From contig JAEWIE010000009.1 in NCBI GenBank assembly GCA_023387375.1, positions 1-29,609 of the forward strand: DNA of 29,609 nt, given 5' to 3'. Made by a program: the position numbers and the translations under genes. Positions within the stretch are counted from its first letter, which is position 1. Each line of letters opens with the position of its first letter. The DNA comes from Bacteroidota bacterium (GTDB lineage Bacteria; Bacteroidota; Bacteroidia; Flavobacteriales; Weeksellaceae). Positions 8,078 through 16,110 of the stretch are shown here, piece after piece. The notes under the pieces were generated by a model. That model was given only the letters and a program-made list of their open reading frames with translations, was not told where the DNA came from and made no database searches.

Positions 8078-8109
8078 TTTGTATAGGTTTTATATTAAAA
8101 GTAAATTTG
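8078..8109 (+). promoter_or_regulatory. Promoter of purA (TTTG-N20-TAAATTTG)
   Basis: TTTG at 8078-8081 and TAAATTTG at 8102-8109 are separated by 20 bases. This is the classical Bacteroidota -33/-7 layout, ending 27 bases before the purA ATG. The rest of the 7850-8136 interval shows no convincing gene. Confidence 0.75.
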
Positions 8110-8136
8110 TCCGAATCTAATAAAAAGTAAAAATTT

Positions 8137-9423
8137 ATGTCTACTTATGTGGTTGTAGGTCTTCAATATGGGGACGAAGGAAAAGGAAAAATCACCGACG
8201 TACTTTCCGCCAAATCGGATTATGTGGTGCGTTACCAGGGCGGCGATAATGCTGGCCACACAGTGTATGTTGGAGATGAAAAATTTGTTCTCCATTTGCT
8301 CCCTTCCGGGGTATTGCAATGTAGAGGAAAATGCATCATTGCCAATGGAGTAGTGGTGAATCCAAAATCCTTCTTAAGAGAAATCGAGCAAATTGAAAGC
8401 AAAGGGCTTAAGACGGACCATGTGTTTATCAGTAGAAGAGCACACGTCATTATGCCTTACCATATTAAATTAGATACCTACCGCGAGGAAGAATTTGGAG
8501 GAACCGAGATTGGAACCACGAAAAAAGGTATTGGGCCTTGCTATGAGGATAAAATTGCTAGAGTAGGAATTCGGATGGTGGATCTACTGAATCCAAAAGT
8601 ACTTAGAGAGAAAATTGAAAAGAACCTAAGAGTAAAAAATTCTCTATTTGAAAAGTATTTCGAAAAACCTACAATGGATATCGAAGAAATTTATGAGGAG
8701 TTTTTAGAACTTGGAAAGAAGCTTCAAGACCGTATTGTGGATACGGAAGTGGAACTTAACGATGCGATCAAAGCAGGGAAAAATGTTCTTTTCGAAGGAG
8801 CACAGGCTCTTATGCTAGACATTGATTTTGGAACTTATCCGTACGTAACTTCTTCTTCTCCTTCTACGGGTGGAGTTTGCTCTGGAGCAGGAGTGCCTCC
8901 TACAGCGCTTGAAAATTTAATTGGAGTTTCGAAAGCGTATACCACAAGAGTTGGAAACGGTCCTTTCCCTTCTGAGCTTCATGATGAGCTAGGACAGAAG
9001 ATGAGAAAAGTAGGAAATGAGTTTGGCGCCACTACAGGAAGACCAAGAAGAACTGGTTGGCTTGATTTGGTTTCTTTGAAACACGCCTGCATGATCAATG
9101 GGATTAACAATTTGGTCATTACCAAACTGGATGTACTATCTGGAATTAAGCCTCTTAAAATTGTAACACATTACAAAACAGAAGATGGAAAAGTTATTGA
9201 TTACTTTACTTCTTCTACGACGAAATTAGATTTGTATGAACCGATTTACAAAGAGCTTGACGGATGGGATGAGGATATCTCGCATGCAAGAACGTATGAA
9301 GAGCTTCCCGTGAATGCAAAGAAATACATTGAATTTATTGAATCCTATTTAGGGATTAATGTGTATCTGGTTTCTGTAGGACCGGAAAGAAGTCAAAATA
9401 TTATTAGAAAAGAACTTTTCTAA
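8137..9423 (+). CDS. purA: Adenylosuccinate synthetase
   Basis: PurA makes adenylosuccinate from IMP and aspartate with GTP, the first committed step from IMP to AMP. The 428-residue protein begins with the hallmark GLQYGDEGKGKITD (about 8-21), which holds the GTP-binding loop and catalytic Asp. NAGHTV (38-43) has the catalytic His. GTEIGTTKKGIGPCYEDK lies near 127-144, and TTGRPRRTGW near 299-308 is a conserved substrate-binding block. Length fits the family (420-430). It is monocistronic, with its own promoter at 8078-8109 and a strong terminator after the stop. It diverges from hpt, which also feeds or uses IMP. Confidence 0.98.
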   Translation: MSTYVVVGLQYGDEGKGKITDVLSAKSDYVVRYQGGDNAGHTVYVGDEKFVLHLLPSGVLQCRGKCIIANGVVVNPKSFLREIEQIESKGLKTDHVFISRRAHVIMPYHIKLDTYREEEFGGTEIGTTKKGIGPCYEDKIARVGIRMVDLLNPKVLREKIEKNLRVKNSLFEKYFEKPTMDIEEIYEEFLELGKKLQDRIVDTEVELNDAIKAGKNVLFEGAQALMLDIDFGTYPYVTSSSPSTGGVCSGAGVPPTALENLIGVSKAYTTRVGNGPFPSELHDELGQKMRKVGNEFGATTGRPRRTGWLDLVSLKHACMINGINNLVITKLDVLSGIKPLKIVTHYKTEDGKVIDYFTSSTTKLDLYEPIYKELDGWDEDISHARTYEELPVNAKKYIEFIESYLGINVYLVSVGPERSQNIIRKELF

Positions 9424-9447
9424 TCTATCAAAAATAAACTCTTTGAG

Positions 9448-9480
9448 CCGGCCCTTTCTTTAGAAAGAGGCCGGTTTTCT
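9448..9480 (+). terminator. Intrinsic terminator after purA
   Basis: CCGGCC plus CTTTC (9448-9458) pairs with GAAAG plus GGCCGG (9463-9474), with one bulged A and a TTTA loop, followed by TTTTCTTTT. The remaining interval up to the TonB gene (9481-9676) contains no gene that I can support and no clear TAnnTTTG match. Confidence 0.9.
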
Positions 9481-9676
9481 TTTCGCGTTAGCCCACGGAA
9501 TTTCCCAGAAAACATTCGTAAACTAATATTTTATATCGAATTTGGATTTATTGTGTAATCGTTTCATGGATTTGGCAAGATTGTTGAATGTGTTTATTTA
9601 AATCAGTATATAGGTTGTAAAATTTTAATTTTAAACATAGCTGAGCGTAAAAGTATCAACCCAAAATCCAAACACA

Positions 9677-10513
9677 ATGAAAAAGTTTACTTCTCTTAAG
9701 ATGAGCCACTCTCTCGACGAAGTGGTCTTTGAAAACCGAAACAAGCAGTACGGTGCTTACCTTCTTCGACAGGAGGCTGACACGATTCTGGCTAGATCCT
9801 TGTTCGTAGGGGTGAGTCTATTTTCGGTAGGCGCCTTTCTTCCCATTCTGATCTCTTCTTTTGTTGGCAAATCCGCGGCTGAGTCTAGTCAAGTAGAAGA
9901 TCCGGTTTGGGTGTTAATGGAGCCGCTTCCCCCTAAAGCTCCTGATTCAAAAGAGGCTTTGCCCTTGCAAGAGGTAGCGCCAATAGTGACGCCAAAGCAA
10001 ATCCTTCCTAGTGTCCCTATTCCCGTGAGAACCCCTGCAATAACCAAGGAAATAACTCCTGTTTCTACTTCTCCGATGGTAAGTGAGGTAGAAACCTCTG
10101 AAAGCGGCTCTATGGGAGGAGAAGTCGCGCATGTTCCCATTCAGGGGCCTGTGGGCACGGGAACTAGCCAAGAGCCTGCTGCAAAAGAACTAGATCCTAA
10201 TACGATTTATGGATCCGTGGATGTGGCTGCTGATTTTGGATCCGGAATCGAGGCGTTCCGCTCTCAAGTGCTGCGTCGTTTTGATAGTACTGGATTTTTA
10301 CAAGAATCAGAGGTACTAAAAACCACCGTAAGTTTTGTCGTGGAGAAAGACGGACGCCTCTCCTCTATAAAAGCAAGCGGTCCCAATGCTCAATTTAACA
10401 AAGAAGCCGAACGAACTATAGCTTCCATTAAAGGAAAATGGAAACCAGCGAAAGTGGATGGAAATTTCGTTCGTAGCTCTTTTCGATTCCCAATTTCGAT
10501 GCGTTTTGAATAA
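9677..10513 (+). CDS. Energy transducer TonB
   Basis: TonB proteins pass proton-motive energy from the inner membrane to TonB-dependent outer-membrane receptors. The 278 residues show a short cytoplasmic segment with the Bacteroidota signature VFENRNKQYGAYLLRQ (17-32) and one membrane helix (about 41-62). A long Pro/Glu/Ser/Thr-rich periplasmic linker (about 70-170) follows. The C-terminal TonB domain (about 185-278) includes the strand-rich TTVSFVVEKDGRLSSIKASGP and ends RSSFRFPISMRFE. No exbB/exbD genes are adjacent, so its partner complex is elsewhere. A terminator follows. The family is clear; the receptor served is unknown. Confidence 0.92.
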   Translation: MKKFTSLKMSHSLDEVVFENRNKQYGAYLLRQEADTILARSLFVGVSLFSVGAFLPILISSFVGKSAAESSQVEDPVWVLMEPLPPKAPDSKEALPLQEVAPIVTPKQILPSVPIPVRTPAITKEITPVSTSPMVSEVETSESGSMGGEVAHVPIQGPVGTGTSQEPAAKELDPNTIYGSVDVAADFGSGIEAFRSQVLRRFDSTGFLQESEVLKTTVSFVVEKDGRLSSIKASGPNAQFNKEAERTIASIKGKWKPAKVDGNFVRSSFRFPISMRFE

Positions 10514-10540
10514 ATAGCAAGTCAAAGCGCATGGAAAAGC

Positions 10541-10580
10541 AAATTATCCACGTCCTTTTTGGATTGTGGATAATTTTTTT
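10541..10580 (+). terminator. Intrinsic terminator after the TonB gene
   Basis: AAATTATCCAC (10541-10551) and GTGGATAATTT (10566-10576) form an 11-bp stem over a 14-base loop, ending in a T run to 10580. Confidence 0.88.
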
Positions 10581-10656
10581 AGAGTTTAATTCGCTTGTAA
10601 TTAGATGATTATCTTGTTTTACTTAAGGACGAATTAGGCGCACAATAAAAAAATTG

Positions 10657-10664
10657 TATTTTTG
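10657..10664 (+). promoter_or_regulatory. -7 promoter element for the parA operon
   Basis: TATTTTTG is an exact TAnnTTTG match, 18 bases before the parA ATG. No strong -33 TTG is seen at 19-21 bases upstream. Confidence 0.6.
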
Positions 10665-10682
10665 AAGAATAAATTAAATTAG

Positions 10683-11480
10683 ATGGCAAAAATCATTGGG
10701 GTAGCCAATCAAAAGGGAGGCGTAGGGAAGACCACGACAGCAGTTAATTTAGCCGCTGCACTGGGCGTGCTGGAGAAGCGCATTCTATTAATCGATGCAG
10801 ATCCACAGGCCAATGCCACTTCTGGATTAGGAGTTGAGCAGGTGCAATATTCCACCTACAATTTACTTGAACATAGTGTTGAGGTCGATTTGTGCATTCA
10901 GAAAACCAGCTCTCCGAATGTGGATATTATTCCTTCTCATATTGATTTAGTCGCTGCAGAAATTGAGCTCGTTGACAAAGTCAATCGGGAATACATGCTT
11001 AAAAATGCACTTGAAAGTGTAAAGGATAGATACGATTATGTCGTCATTGATTGCGCGCCAAGTTTAGGACTTATTACGGTCAACGCCTTAACCGCTGCAG
11101 ATTCCGTGATTATTCCAATTCAGTGTGAATACTTTGCCCTAGAAGGACTAGGTAAACTTTTAAACACGATTAAAAATGTGCAAAAGATTCATAACGGAAA
11201 TTTGGACATTGAAGGTCTACTTCTAACGATGTACGATTCAAGACTTCGTCTATCCAACCAAGTGGTGGAAGAGGTAAATTCACACTTCCCAGAAATGGTG
11301 TTTGATACGATTATTTCAAGAAACGTGCGACTAAGCGAAGCTCCTAGTTTTGGAGAAAGTATCCTTATGTACGATGCGGAAAGCAAAGGAGCGATCCAAT
11401 ACATCCAACTAGCCGAGGAAGTCATTTTGAAAAACGAGACGAGTAATCCATCCTTAAAAAAACAAAAAGTTGAAAGATAA
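10683..11480 (+). CDS. parA: Chromosome partitioning ATPase ParA/Soj
   Basis: ParA is a deviant Walker ATPase that, with ParB-parS, segregates replicated origins. The 265-residue protein has the deviant P-loop KGGVGKTT (11-18), IDADPQANATSGLG (switch I, about 39-52), VVIDCAPSLGLITVNAL (Walker B region, about 120-136), and IPIQCEYFALEGL. It lacks an N-terminal HTH, so it is the short chromosomal Soj type and not a plasmid P1-type ParA. parB overlaps its end. The GC content and setting (parA-parB-DUF5683-dapB-lepB) are chromosomal. Confidence 0.96.
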   Translation: MAKIIGVANQKGGVGKTTTAVNLAAALGVLEKRILLIDADPQANATSGLGVEQVQYSTYNLLEHSVEVDLCIQKTSSPNVDIIPSHIDLVAAEIELVDKVNREYMLKNALESVKDRYDYVVIDCAPSLGLITVNALTAADSVIIPIQCEYFALEGLGKLLNTIKNVQKIHNGNLDIEGLLLTMYDSRLRLSNQVVEEVNSHFPEMVFDTIISRNVRLSEAPSFGESILMYDAESKGAIQYIQLAEEVILKNETSNPSLKKQKVER

Positions 11481-12357
11481 AAAACGTGCCATGGGCAGAG
11501 GACTTGGGGCGATCCTAAGTTCAGAGTCTAAAGTTTCTATAAATTCTGCGACCGACAAAGGAGCGGAAGTTCTTTTGGGTCAAATTGTTGAAGTACCTAT
11601 CGAAGATATTTATCCCAATGCTTCGCAGCCCAGAACCTATTTTGACGAAAAAGCGCTCGAAGATTTAGCGCAGTCCATAAAAGCGCTAGGTGTGATTCAA
11701 CCCATCACGGTGAGAAAGGACGGGGAGCGTTTTGAAATTATATCCGGAGAAAGAAGATACCGCGCTTCGAAAAAAGCGAAATTAAAATCAATCCCGGCTT
11801 ACATTCGCCTTGTGAACGATCAAGAGCTTTTAGAAATGGCCTTGGTTGAAAATATTCAAAGGGAAGATTTAGATTCCATTGAAATTGCTCTTACTTACCA
11901 AAGGCTTTTGGATGAGATTGGGATGACCCAAGAAAATCTAAGTCAAAGAGTGGGAAAAGAAAGAAGTACCATTACCAACTCCATTCGACTTTTAAGACTA
12001 ACTCCGGCGGTACAAAATGCAATTCGAGGGGGAGAGATTTCTGCGGGTCACGGAAGAGCGATTTTAAGTATCGAGTCCCCAGAGTTGCAAAGAGAGCTTT
12101 TTGAAACCATCCTAAAAGAGGGATTAAATGTAAGGCAAAGTGAACTCTTAGCAAGCCGCCTTAAATCTCCTGCAACGAAAGGACAGAAGTCCGTGAAGGT
12201 GCTTTCGAATGATCTCAAAAAAGTGCAAAAGCATCTTAGCGATGTGCTCGATGTGAAAGTCGAAATCAAAACGGTGGGCAATGGAAAAAAAGGGAAGATT
12301 GTACTTGATTTCAAAGACCAAGAAGAGCTCGATACCATTCTGGCTCATTTTAAATAA
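11470..12357 (+). CDS. parB: Chromosome partitioning protein ParB/Spo0J
   Basis: ParB binds parS sites and, as a CTP-dependent clamp, loads ParA and SMC near the origin. The 295 residues contain the ParB/Srx nuclease-like domain with ISGERRYRASKKAK (about 91-104) and ENIQREDLDSIEIA (127-140). These are the CTP-binding motifs of the family. A helix-turn-helix follows (LSQRVGKERSTITNSIRLLRL), then a C-terminal dimerisation region. I use the TTG at 11470, which gives MKDKKRAMGRGLGAIL and overlaps parA by 11 bases. The family normally has a few basic residues before GRGLGAIL. The ATG at 11491 would remove them but remains possible. The stop overlaps the next gene's start by one base. Confidence 0.94.
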   Translation: MKDKKRAMGRGLGAILSSESKVSINSATDKGAEVLLGQIVEVPIEDIYPNASQPRTYFDEKALEDLAQSIKALGVIQPITVRKDGERFEIISGERRYRASKKAKLKSIPAYIRLVNDQELLEMALVENIQREDLDSIEIALTYQRLLDEIGMTQENLSQRVGKERSTITNSIRLLRLTPAVQNAIRGGEISAGHGRAILSIESPELQRELFETILKEGLNVRQSELLASRLKSPATKGQKSVKVLSNDLKKVQKHLSDVLDVKVEIKTVGNGKKGKIVLDFKDQEELDTILAHFK

Positions 12358-12974
12358 TGAAAAGTGTCGTATTACTTTTAGCGATCTTTATAGGAACTAG
12401 CTTTTCTGCGCAGGAAATTAAGCCCGATACCCTCGTGATCTCGAAAGACACGGTTCAAATTCGAGAAGAGAAATCTGAAAATGCGGTTTTAGAGGAGATT
12501 AAAGAGGCAAATGAGGCTCCTCGTCCTAAATTTAACCCCACCAAAGCCGGTCTTTATTCGGCTGTGATTCCTGGACTTGGTCAGTATTATAACCGAAAGT
12601 ATTGGAAGATTCCCATTGTTTGGGCAGGGATTGGAACGGGGATAGGAGTTACCATTTACAATGACAATATGTACAAACGCTATAGAGATGCATATGTGGC
12701 AGAATTAAATGGACTTCCTCATGAGTTTTCAGACATTGAAGGCATTACAAAAGAAGCGTTAGGAAGAACCCAAGACCGTATGAAGAGGCAAAGGGATTAT
12801 TCCATGGCCATTACAGGTCTTGTGTATATATTAAATATCATGGATGCCGTTGTAGACGCGCATCTTTACGACCAAAGGCACGATCCAGATCTAGCCCTTA
12901 AACCTACTGTGATTTACGATCCTTTTGGGCTTAACAATGCTAAAGCGGGACTTAGTTTTAATTATAAATTTTAG
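12357..12974 (+). CDS. DUF5683 domain-containing membrane protein
   Basis: This protein of unknown function has a probable signal sequence (MKSVVLLLAIFIGTSFSAQ) and an acidic spacer. The DUF5683 core starts at NPTKAGLYSAVIPGLGQYYNRKYWKIP (about 60-86), followed by a hydrophobic segment and, near 152-170, a second one (MAITGLVYILNIMDAVVDAHL). The GLGQYYNRKYWK pattern resembles small TM2-like membrane domains. It is 205 residues, usual for Bacteroidota. Its ATG overlaps the parB stop (TAATG), implying translational coupling, and dapB starts 5 bases after it. The same parB-DUF5683-dapB-lepB order is, as far as I recall, common in flavobacteria. Confidence 0.85.
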   Translation: MKSVVLLLAIFIGTSFSAQEIKPDTLVISKDTVQIREEKSENAVLEEIKEANEAPRPKFNPTKAGLYSAVIPGLGQYYNRKYWKIPIVWAGIGTGIGVTIYNDNMYKRYRDAYVAELNGLPHEFSDIEGITKEALGRTQDRMKRQRDYSMAITGLVYILNIMDAVVDAHLYDQRHDPDLALKPTVIYDPFGLNNAKAGLSFNYKF

Positions 12975-12979
12975 AGAGA

Positions 12980-13681
12980 ATGAAAATAGCGCTTGTAGGC
13001 TATGGAAAAATGGGAAAAATCATTGATGAAATTGCAACATCAAGAGGACATCAGATTTGCGCGAGATTAAAGCAGTCCCCCACCAAGGAAACACTAAATT
13101 CAGCGGACGTGGTGATTGAATTCTCTCAGCCCGAAGTGGCCTTTGAGAATATCAAAACGGCGTTAGAGCTTGGAATTCCGGTTGTAAGTGGAACCACAGG
13201 TTGGCTTGAAAAGAAACCAGAGGCTGAAAAGCTTGCATTAGATAATAACAGCGCTTTTCTTTACGGCTCTAATTTTAGTCTAGGGGTAAATCTCTTTTTT
13301 GCCCTCAATGAGAAATTAGCTCAGCTTATGAGCGGAGTTGATTCTTACAAAGTCCAATTGGAAGAAATTCACCACACGGAAAAGAAAGATGCTCCGAGTG
13401 GTACCGCTATTTCTCTAGCGGAAGGTATTATTAAAAACCATCCCTTGTATGAGAGTTGGAAATTAGAACAAACCAAAGGCGGGGAATTAGGAATTTTCGC
13501 TTTAAGAGAAAACGAGGTACCGGGAACCCACAGTGTTCGTTACCAAAGTGACGTGGATGAAATTGAAATCAAACATACCGCCTATAGCCGCTCCGGCTTT
13601 GCTTTGGGCGCTGTGGTAGCTGCAGAGTGGATACAAAATAAGAAAGGCGTGTTTTCTATGAAAGATGTCCTCTCACTCTAA
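12980..13681 (+). CDS. dapB: 4-hydroxy-tetrahydrodipicolinate reductase
   Basis: DapB reduces 4-hydroxy-tetrahydrodipicolinate with NAD(P)H in the lysine/diaminopimelate pathway, which supplies peptidoglycan crosslinks. The 233-residue protein has the nucleotide-binding VGYGKMGKI (6-14), VVSGTTGW (68-75), and the catalytic EIHHTEKKDAPSGTA (129-143) with the conserved His-His and Lys. EVPGTHSVRY lies further on. Bacteroidota enzymes are shorter than the E. coli one (273), so the length is normal. It is tightly spaced behind the DUF5683 gene (5 bases) and 61 bases before lepB. Confidence 0.96.
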   Translation: MKIALVGYGKMGKIIDEIATSRGHQICARLKQSPTKETLNSADVVIEFSQPEVAFENIKTALELGIPVVSGTTGWLEKKPEAEKLALDNNSAFLYGSNFSLGVNLFFALNEKLAQLMSGVDSYKVQLEEIHHTEKKDAPSGTAISLAEGIIKNHPLYESWKLEQTKGGELGIFALRENEVPGTHSVRYQSDVDEIEIKHTAYSRSGFALGAVVAAEWIQNKKGVFSMKDVLSL

Positions 13682-13742
13682 CTTGTAACAAATAACAAAA
13701 GGATTTAACTAATTTGAAAAGCCCAATGGCAAAAAAAAGACT

Positions 13743-15407
13743 ATGGACTATTTTCTGATCTATACGCTATATGTAGTTATTCTTTCCCTTCTGATGGGAG
13801 CTTCTTCGTGGAAGCTTTTCCAAAAACTGGGATACAAACCCTTATTCGCGTTTGTGCCTTTTTACAATTATTATTTAATTTTAAAAGAGTCTAAACATTC
13901 AACCTGGTGGTGCATCCTATCTTACCTTCCTATTGTAGGGCCGATTATGATGTCTGTGTTTCATCTGTATCTTATAGGCCTCTTTGGAAAGCGTAGCGCG
14001 GGGCAAAGAATTTTATGTGTAGTGCTTCCTTTTGTCTATTTGGCCATTGTCAATTATTCGAACGAGACAGTGAGAGAGAAACCCGAGTTTCTTCTTCCAG
14101 GTGAAGAGCCAAGTGAGAAGAAAAAGGAAACCTTTATCGGATCTGTTACCTTTGCGGTGGTATTTGCCACGATTATTCACGTGTTTATTACGCAGCCTTT
14201 TGGAATTCCGACGGGTTCCATGGAGCGCACGATGCTTGTAGGAGACTTTTTGTTTGTGAACAAACTAAACTATGGATTCCGTATGCCAATGCGTCCGGTA
14301 GCGATTCCATTCCTACAAGGAACCATTATGGATACAGGAGAGAAAGGAAACCCCATTGATGATCCTAAATCCTATGTAGAAGCTGTGAGTCTTCCTTATC
14401 TACGTTTACCAGGCTGGGAAAAACCAAAGAAAAACGACATTGTTGTTTTCAATTATCCTGATGACTCCGTTCACGTGGCCATTGATCGAAAAGACCCTTA
14501 TGTCAAACGTTTAGTCGCAGGGCCTGGAGACACGATGGAATTTCGTGCAGGACGCCTTTATATTAATGGGAAACCTGAGGTTAGAATGGGGGATGCGCAG
14601 GTGCAACATGCTTATGTCCTTTATACAAGTTCTCAACTCAATGTTCCCGCTCTTTACGATCAGTACGGATTCTTGCCTGTGGTCGAACAACAATTGCAAG
14701 GAGGCTTCTATTACCGTTTTCAAGGCCTAACCGAATCTCTGGCAAAAGAACTTAAGCAAATGCCACAGGTGGTTAAAATGGACGAAGTCATCGAGCCGAA
14801 AGGAGAGCATGAAATTAGTTACTATCCTGATATGCCACGCTCGTACGAGGCGGGTGAGCTTGTGCCAAGTAAGAAAGTGAATTATTCCAGCACTATATTT
14901 CCTTTTAATAAAATGTGGAATGTAGATTGGTATGGTCCCCTCAAAATACCTTACAAAGGAGAAGTTCTTACTTTAACGCCTGAAAACATTGTAGAATACC
15001 GCAAGCTAATTGTAAAGCATGAAGGCAATACTTTAGAAGAAAAAGACGGGAAGTTTTTCATTAATGGAAAACCTGAGTCTACCTATACAGTGAAATACGA
15101 TTACTACATGATGATTGGGGACAACCGCGATGCTTCTTTAGATGCTCGTTTCTTTGGATATGTACCTGAAACTCACATCGTCGGCAAACCCATGTTTACA
15201 TGGCTAAGTGTGGAAGGACTCTTTGCAGATCAAAGTTCTTCATACCAGGCCAATGGAAAAAAAATCCGTTGGGATCGAATGTTTAAAGCTAGTAACACTG
15301 GAGAGCTTCATAAGACTTCTTACGCCTGGGTAGCGGTCTTGATTTTGGTGCTTTTCTTTGGCTGGGACTATTTTGTCAAACTCTTTCGAAAGAAAAAAGA
15401 GGACTAA
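13743..15407 (+). CDS. lepB: Signal peptidase I
   Basis: LepB removes signal peptides from exported proteins at the periplasmic face of the inner membrane. The first ~105 residues are an N-terminal multi-spanning region (several hydrophobic helices) typical of flavobacterial LepB. After a charged linker and a membrane helix (about 131-150), the catalytic domain starts with PTGSMERTMLVGD, nucleophile Ser159. KRLVAGPGDT holds the general-base Lys255, and box E GDNRDASLDARFFG is at 459-472. A last membrane helix is near 525-543. At 554 residues it is much longer than E. coli LepB (324), because of the N-terminal part and a large insert between the Lys and box E. This is usual in Bacteroidota. 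It is the last gene of the par-dap cluster and a strong terminator follows. Confidence 0.95.
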   Translation: MDYFLIYTLYVVILSLLMGASSWKLFQKLGYKPLFAFVPFYNYYLILKESKHSTWWCILSYLPIVGPIMMSVFHLYLIGLFGKRSAGQRILCVVLPFVYLAIVNYSNETVREKPEFLLPGEEPSEKKKETFIGSVTFAVVFATIIHVFITQPFGIPTGSMERTMLVGDFLFVNKLNYGFRMPMRPVAIPFLQGTIMDTGEKGNPIDDPKSYVEAVSLPYLRLPGWEKPKKNDIVVFNYPDDSVHVAIDRKDPYVKRLVAGPGDTMEFRAGRLYINGKPEVRMGDAQVQHAYVLYTSSQLNVPALYDQYGFLPVVEQQLQGGFYYRFQGLTESLAKELKQMPQVVKMDEVIEPKGEHEISYYPDMPRSYEAGELVPSKKVNYSSTIFPFNKMWNVDWYGPLKIPYKGEVLTLTPENIVEYRKLIVKHEGNTLEEKDGKFFINGKPESTYTVKYDYYMMIGDNRDASLDARFFGYVPETHIVGKPMFTWLSVEGLFADQSSSYQANGKKIRWDRMFKASNTGELHKTSYAWVAVLILVLFFGWDYFVKLFRKKKED

Positions 15408-15428
15408 GCCTTAGGTTCTTAATAAACC

Positions 15429-15470
15429 AAGTGAGAAAAGAGCCGAAAGAGGTGATTTTCTCACTTTTTT
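15429..15470 (+). terminator. Intrinsic terminator after lepB
   Basis: AAGTGAGAAAA (15429-15439) and TTTTCTCACTT (15456-15466) form a perfect 11-bp stem followed by a T run. Because only 13 bases separate it from the WbqC-like ATG, that gene either depends on readthrough or has a promoter buried in this hairpin. Confidence 0.88.
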
Positions 15471-15483
15471 ACTTATATAGATT

Positions 15484-16098
15484 ATGAATAGACACTTACT
15501 AATGCCCGTGTTTTATTTGCCACCGATTTCTTGGTTTCACTTTTTTTTGAAGAAGGATTCTCAGGTGCTTCTCGAAGCTTTTGAGAACTTCCCGAAGCAG
15601 ACCTACCGAAATCGTGCGCATATCTACGGTGCTAATGGAAAGTTACCTTTAATAATTCCGATTCGCCATACGGGCGCTCGTGTGTACCAAGATATTGAGA
15701 TCTCTTATGCAGAAGATTGGCAGGCTTTGCACTGGAAGTCTATTAAAACAGCCTACCAAAGTTCTGCGTATTTTGAATTTTATGAGGACCGTTTGCAAAC
15801 TCTGTATGAAGAGAAAGAGCCGAGTCTACTTAAGTTCAATCTAAGAGCTCTAAAGCTGATTCTAGAACTACTAAAAGAAGAGAAACCTCTCAACCTGACA
15901 GTTCAGTATGAGAAAAGTATTGAAGGAGAGGATTTGCGCATGGAGTTTAGCGCAAAACAGCCTTCTTTTTTTTGTAGTAAACCTTATTATCAGAACTTTG
16001 CGGATAAATTAGGGTATTTGCAAGATTTATCGGTATTAGATTTGCTTTGTAATCTCGGGCCTGAAAGTTCCCTTTATATTAAAACGTGTAATGAATAG
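15484..16098 (+). CDS. WbqC-like family protein
   Basis: The protein matches the WbqC-like family (PF08889): it opens LLMPVFYLPPISWFHFFLKKD (residues 5-25) and has the YRNRAHIYGANGKLPLIIPI block (about 41-60) that defines the family. A central HWKSIKTAYQSSAYFEFYED block (about 83-102) is also typical. At 204 residues it is of ordinary length. No signal peptide or membrane helix is seen. Some WbqC homologues occur in polysaccharide clusters, but the biochemical role is not settled. Here it precedes a secreted protease by 12 bases with no sugar genes around. The family call is firm; the function is open. Confidence 0.88.
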   Translation: MNRHLLMPVFYLPPISWFHFFLKKDSQVLLEAFENFPKQTYRNRAHIYGANGKLPLIIPIRHTGARVYQDIEISYAEDWQALHWKSIKTAYQSSAYFEFYEDRLQTLYEEKEPSLLKFNLRALKLILELLKEEKPLNLTVQYEKSIEGEDLRMEFSAKQPSFFCSKPYYQNFADKLGYLQDLSVLDLLCNLGPESSLYIKTCNE

Positions 16099-16110
16099 TA
16101 AAATAATAGA

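Noticed and set aside
7926..8120. Open frame of 64 codons between hpt and purA
   Set aside because: It starts with TTG, has no ribosome site, no family resemblance, and overlaps the purA promoter.
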